DNA of 44,424 nucleotides from NCBI GenBank assembly GCA_015233935.1, contig JADFXB010000020.1, positions 1 to 44,424 on the forward strand. Reading direction: 5' to 3'. Position numbers and translations under genes: made by a program. Below the pieces are notes generated by a model. That model did not search any database, was not told the DNA's origin, and was given only the letters and a program-made list of their open reading frames with translations. The first letter of the stretch is position 1. Every line of letters starts with the position of its first letter. Shown here piece after piece: positions 41,752 through 44,424 of the stretch. Source of the DNA: Magnetococcales bacterium (GTDB taxonomy: Bacteria > Pseudomonadota > Magnetococcia > Magnetococcales > JADFXB01).

Positions 41752-43434
41752 ATGGCGTTGAAACTCGCGGTTACCAAAAAAGCAGCACCCAAAGGCCCTC
41801 GCACGTCCCATGGTGGGGGCGATCAGAAGGCTGGCAAACCCAAGTATCAGCTCAAGACACCGCCGTGTCAGTACAAATGTCCCAGTTCGGAGGATATTCG
41901 CGGCTATCTGACCACCATCGCCCAAGCAGAGCAGTATGGGCGCAGTTTTGATGATGCCACGGCTTTGGCCTTTTATGTTTTGGTGGACAAGAATCCCATT
42001 CCGGCCACCATGGGTCGTGTTTGTCCCCATCCTTGTCAGACGGCCTGCAATCGCAAGGATCATGATGAAGCGGTGGGCATCAACAGTGTGGAGCAGTTTA
42101 TTGGCGACTTTGCCTTGAAGAATAATTTGGCCCACAAAAAGTTGGTGAATGAGAGCCGTTCTGAGAAGGTTGCGGTGGTGGGTTCTGGCCCGGCTGGTTT
42201 GTCGGCGGCCTTTCAACTGGCGCGTCGTGGTTATCAGGTGACCATGTTTGAATCGTTCCCGGAGACGGGTGGCATGTTGCGTTATGGCATCCCCTCCTAT
42301 CGTCTGCCCCGTAATGTGTTGGATGCGGAGGTGCAGCGTATTCTGGATCTGGGTGTGGAGTTGCGCACCAACACCCGTGTGGGTGTGGATGTGAGTTTTG
42401 ATGAGATCAAGAGCCAGTTCAATGCGGTTTTCCTGGGGATTGGTTGTCACAAGGGCAAGAAGTTGGATATTGCGGGTGAGGATGCCCCCAACGTCTTTAC
42501 CGGTGCTGAATATTTGCATCGTGCCCTGGCGGGTGAGAAGGTGGATTTGGGCAAGAAGGTGTTGGTGGTTGGTGGTGGTGACTCGGCGGTGGATGCGGCG
42601 CGGGTGGCTTTGCGCAATGGTGCTGAGGTGACCATGCTGTATCGTCGTACCCGTGAAGAGATGCCTGCCATCAGCCGGGATGTGGATGAGGCCATTGAGG
42701 AGGGGATTCAACTGGAGTTGCTCACGGCACCCAAGTCCATTGTGTTGGAGAATGGCAAGGCGGTGGGGTTGGAGTGTTTCCGCATGGAGTTGGGTGAGCC
42801 GGATGCTTCTGGACGTCGTCGTCCGGTGACGGTGGCGGGTTCCGAGCATGTGGTTGCCTGTGATGCCATCATTGCGGCGGTTTCTCAGGAGCCGGACGCC
42901 CCTGGTTTGGAGCCTGCCCTCAACAAGTGGGGCTGGATCGATGTGGACAAGACCGGCAAGACCACCTTGGAGGGGGTTTTCTCCGGTGGGGATGTGATCA
43001 ACATTTCTTTGGTGACCACGGCGGTGGGTCAGGGTCGGGTAGCGGCGGAAAATATTGATCGTTTGTTGCGTGGTGAGGCCTTGCAGGGACCGGAAGATCC
43101 CAAGGTGATCTACTACAAAGACATGAAGATTGCGTCCACCTACTATCCCAAGGCCCCGGTCAACAAGCGCGGTCATTTGCCGGTGGAGGCGCGCAAGGGC
43201 AATTTCAACGACTTTTTGTTGCCGTTGAGTCAGGAGCAGGTATTGGCGGAGGCCAAGCGGTGCATGAGCTGTGGTTTGTGCATGGACTGCGAAAACTGCT
43301 ACATGTATTGTTCCGACAATGCGGTGCTCAAGTTGCCCAAGGGTCAGCACTTCAAGTATGATCTGGACAAGTGCACCAGTTGCGACAAGTGCTACAATCA
43401 GTGTCCTTGTGGTTACATCGACTGGATTGAATAA
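41752..43434 (+). CDS. GltD/DsrL-like FAD-NAD(P) oxidoreductase with C-terminal ferredoxin
   Basis: A 560-residue soluble flavoprotein. The N-terminal double-cluster domain starts at C39/C43 (CQYKC) with CPHPCQTAC following. FAD binds at GSGPAGL (144) and NAD(P) at GGGDSAVD (274). The C-terminus carries two more [4Fe-4S] clusters (CMSCGLC from 504, CTSCDKCYNQCP from 541). This layout matches the small subunit of glutamate synthase extended by a ferredoxin, as in DsrL and related sulfur/redox enzymes. No gltB and no dsr genes are present, so glutamate synthesis is unlikely. ATG 41752 follows AGGAGG by eight bases. It is divergent from the NuoE-like gene, whose operon encodes a second GltD module, so the two are probably linked in function. 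Confidence 0.9.
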   Translation: MALKLAVTKKAAPKGPRTSHGGGDQKAGKPKYQLKTPPCQYKCPSSEDIRGYLTTIAQAEQYGRSFDDATALAFYVLVDKNPIPATMGRVCPHPCQTACNRKDHDEAVGINSVEQFIGDFALKNNLAHKKLVNESRSEKVAVVGSGPAGLSAAFQLARRGYQVTMFESFPETGGMLRYGIPSYRLPRNVLDAEVQRILDLGVELRTNTRVGVDVSFDEIKSQFNAVFLGIGCHKGKKLDIAGEDAPNVFTGAEYLHRALAGEKVDLGKKVLVVGGGDSAVDAARVALRNGAEVTMLYRRTREEMPAISRDVDEAIEEGIQLELLTAPKSIVLENGKAVGLECFRMELGEPDASGRRRPVTVAGSEHVVACDAIIAAVSQEPDAPGLEPALNKWGWIDVDKTGKTTLEGVFSGGDVINISLVTTAVGQGRVAAENIDRLLRGEALQGPEDPKVIYYKDMKIASTYYPKAPVNKRGHLPVEARKGNFNDFLLPLSQEQVLAEAKRCMSCGLCMDCENCYMYCSDNAVLKLPKGQHFKYDLDKCTSCDKCYNQCPCGYIDWIE

Positions 43435-43447
43435 ACTCTTCTGTGTG

Positions 43448-43484
43448 AGCAGGCCGGGTGGGCAGCATCCGGCCTGCTTTTCTT
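43448..43484 (+). terminator. Intrinsic terminator after the GltD/DsrL-like gene
   Basis: AGCAGGCCGG (43448-43457) pairs perfectly with CCGGCCTGCT (43469-43478), followed by TTTCTTC. Confidence 0.85.
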
Positions 43485-43508
43485 CAAGCGGGTATGGGGA
43501 GTGTTGAC

Positions 43509-44153
43509 ATGAATCCTGCCGTTCGCGCCGTCCGTTATGGGCTGTTGCTCTTGGGGTTGGTGGGGATTGGCTGGTTTTATTTCATGGGATCTTCCTCCCC
43601 TTATCTTCCTCCGGAGTTGGCGGGGATGATGTCGGGTTCTCCCAAGGAGCTTACCCCGTTTCAGTTGGTAGATCAGGATAACAAGCCTTTTACATTGGAA
43701 TCGCTCAAGGGGCAGTGGACCATGCTGTTTTTTGGTTATGCCCATTGCCCGGATATTTGCCCCATGGCCATGGAGGAGATAAAGGAGGCTTATGGGATCA
43801 TGGAGAAAAAATCACCGGCGGCCATGAAGAACAGCCGGGTGATGTTTGTTTCGGTGGATCCCAAGCGTGATCCGCCGGAAATGTTGAAGGGGTATATCAC
43901 TTATTTTCACAAGTCCTTCTTGGCGGCGACGGGCACGGAGGAGGCGTTGGCGGCTTTTTCCCGGCAGATGGGAGCGGGTTATCGGATCATGCCGGGCAAG
44001 ACGGCGGAGGATTATCTGGTGGCGCACACTTCCAATTTTTATTTGATTGATCCGCGTGGTCAGTATGTCACCTATTTTAATCCCCCCCACGATCCGGAGG
44101 CCATAGCCAACAAGTGGCTGGCCATTCGTAAAGCCTATGGAGAACCGATATGA
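43509..44153 (+). CDS. SCO1/SenC/PrrC family copper chaperone
   Basis: A 214-residue membrane-anchored thioredoxin-fold protein for assembly of the CuA centre of cytochrome c oxidase. One N-terminal helix (YGLLLLGLVGIGWFYFM) anchors it facing the periplasm. The copper site is complete: CPDIC (C80, C84) and a distant histidine in VAHTSNF (H173). The family landmarks FFGYAHCPDICP, VDPKRDPPE and YLIDPRG are present. ATG 43509 lies after GGGGAG; an upstream start at 43458 would put charged residues before the anchor. Its stop overlaps the next gene's ATG by four bases, so it is translated together with the PCu(A)C chaperone. Confidence 0.95.
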   Translation: MNPAVRAVRYGLLLLGLVGIGWFYFMGSSSPYLPPELAGMMSGSPKELTPFQLVDQDNKPFTLESLKGQWTMLFFGYAHCPDICPMAMEEIKEAYGIMEKKSPAAMKNSRVMFVSVDPKRDPPEMLKGYITYFHKSFLAATGTEEALAAFSRQMGAGYRIMPGKTAEDYLVAHTSNFYLIDPRGQYVTYFNPPHDPEAIANKWLAIRKAYGEPI

Positions 44154-44424
44154 AGAAGGCGGGTTTGCTTGGGTTATTGTTGATGCTGCCGTGGAGTGTA
44201 TGGGCGGCGGATTTGGTGAAGGTGGTGGATCCGTGGGTGCGTGAGGCTCCCCCCACCAGCGCGGTGATGGCGGCTTACATGGGATTGGAGAATGGTGGGC
44301 AGGCGGCGTTGCATTTGGTGGGGGTGACCAGCCCGTTGTTTGCCAAGGTGGAGATGCATCAGACGGTGACCAAGGATGGCATGGCCATGATGGAGCCGGT
44401 GCAGCATATGGAGGTTCCGGCGGG
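44150..44424 (+). CDS. PCu(A)C periplasmic copper chaperone (partial, runs off the window)
   Basis: The first 91 residues are present. A signal peptide (MKKAGLLGLLLMLPWSVWAA) is followed by the PCu(A)C fold start VKVVDPWVREAPPTSAVMAAYM. The copper-binding His/Met pattern is visible: VEMHQTV, GMAMMEPV and QHMEVPA, matching the family's H-(M)-x10-M-x21-H-x-M type site at least in part. The protein hands Cu(I) to the CuA site together with Sco, encoded immediately upstream with a four-base overlap. The 3' end lies outside the window. Confidence 0.9.
   Translation, partial: MKKAGLLGLLLMLPWSVWAADLVKVVDPWVREAPPTSAVMAAYMGLENGGQAALHLVGVTSPLFAKVEMHQTVTKDGMAMMEPVQHMEVPA

Noticed and set aside
41632..43350. 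Long open frame (about 572 codons) antisense to the GltD/DsrL-like gene
   Set aside because: The plus-strand gene has every expected motif and a good ribosome site; the antisense product is His/Thr-rich without domains.
41752..43434. True glutamate synthase small subunit (gltD)
   Set aside because: There is no gltB large subunit, and the C-terminal double ferredoxin is not part of GltD.

Overview
The window is a gene-dense chromosomal segment from a Gram-negative bacterium. It carries an outer-membrane TonB-dependent receptor, a Zn-type proteobacterial HemB, Sco/PCu(A)C copper chaperones, RF3 and an SpmA/SpmB-like fusion. Codon style, moderately high GC and the gene mix fit an environmental proteobacterium with aerobic respiration and flexible redox metabolism. 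A Magnetococcales-like organism is possible, but nothing here proves it. No rRNA, tRNA or CRISPR array was seen.

Layout. 0-3.8 kb: hemB, divergent from a signalling cluster of a PP2C phosphatase, an adenylate cyclase-FHA protein and a SAM methyltransferase. 4.1-6.2 kb: a TonB-dependent receptor. 6.3-11.1 kb: a RelE/ParE-type toxin-antitoxin pair with a visible operator palindrome, then a 1260-residue protein with a nuclease-like N-terminus, an Hsp90/GHKL ATPase core and three C-terminal 70-residue repeats. This last protein is the best candidate for an under-described conflict (immunity) system. 11.2-20.3 kb: an SpmAB-like membrane protein, a giant LprI/alpha-2-macroglobulin fusion, an orphan AbrB-type antitoxin and an RDD-pilin fusion. 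20.4-25.6 kb: a low-synteny accessory stretch with an unrecognised HExxH protein, an AT-rich lipoprotein, repeat and possible group II intron debris, a GH19 endolysin-like protein and a TIR-domain protein.

26.0-29.5 kb (minus strand): a DUF4412-like periplasmic protein, a lone ABC ATPase whose upstream start is embedded in a hairpin, and prfC. 29.5-32.4 kb: an intergenic region with two perfect DnaA boxes, then the arsenate-detoxification pair GAPDH-ArsJ with a strong terminator between the genes. 32.5-36.0 kb: a DUF47/PhoU-like protein, then a cysteine-rich unknown translationally adjacent to a TrkH/TrkA potassium uptake system.

36.1-43.4 kb: a flavin/iron-sulfur redox locus. On the minus strand lie NuoE-like, NuoF/HydB-like and a 985-residue fusion of NuoG-type ferredoxin, GltD-type FAD/NAD(P) module and truncated NuoG/formate-dehydrogenase-like iron-sulfur domains. 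A second GltD/DsrL-like flavoprotein is divergent. Together these look like a soluble NAD(P)H-ferredoxin electron-transfer, possibly bifurcating, complex without a hydrogenase. 43.5-44.4 kb: Sco and a truncated PCu(A)C gene for copper delivery to cytochrome oxidase.

All functions are inferred by reading motifs; no database search was possible.
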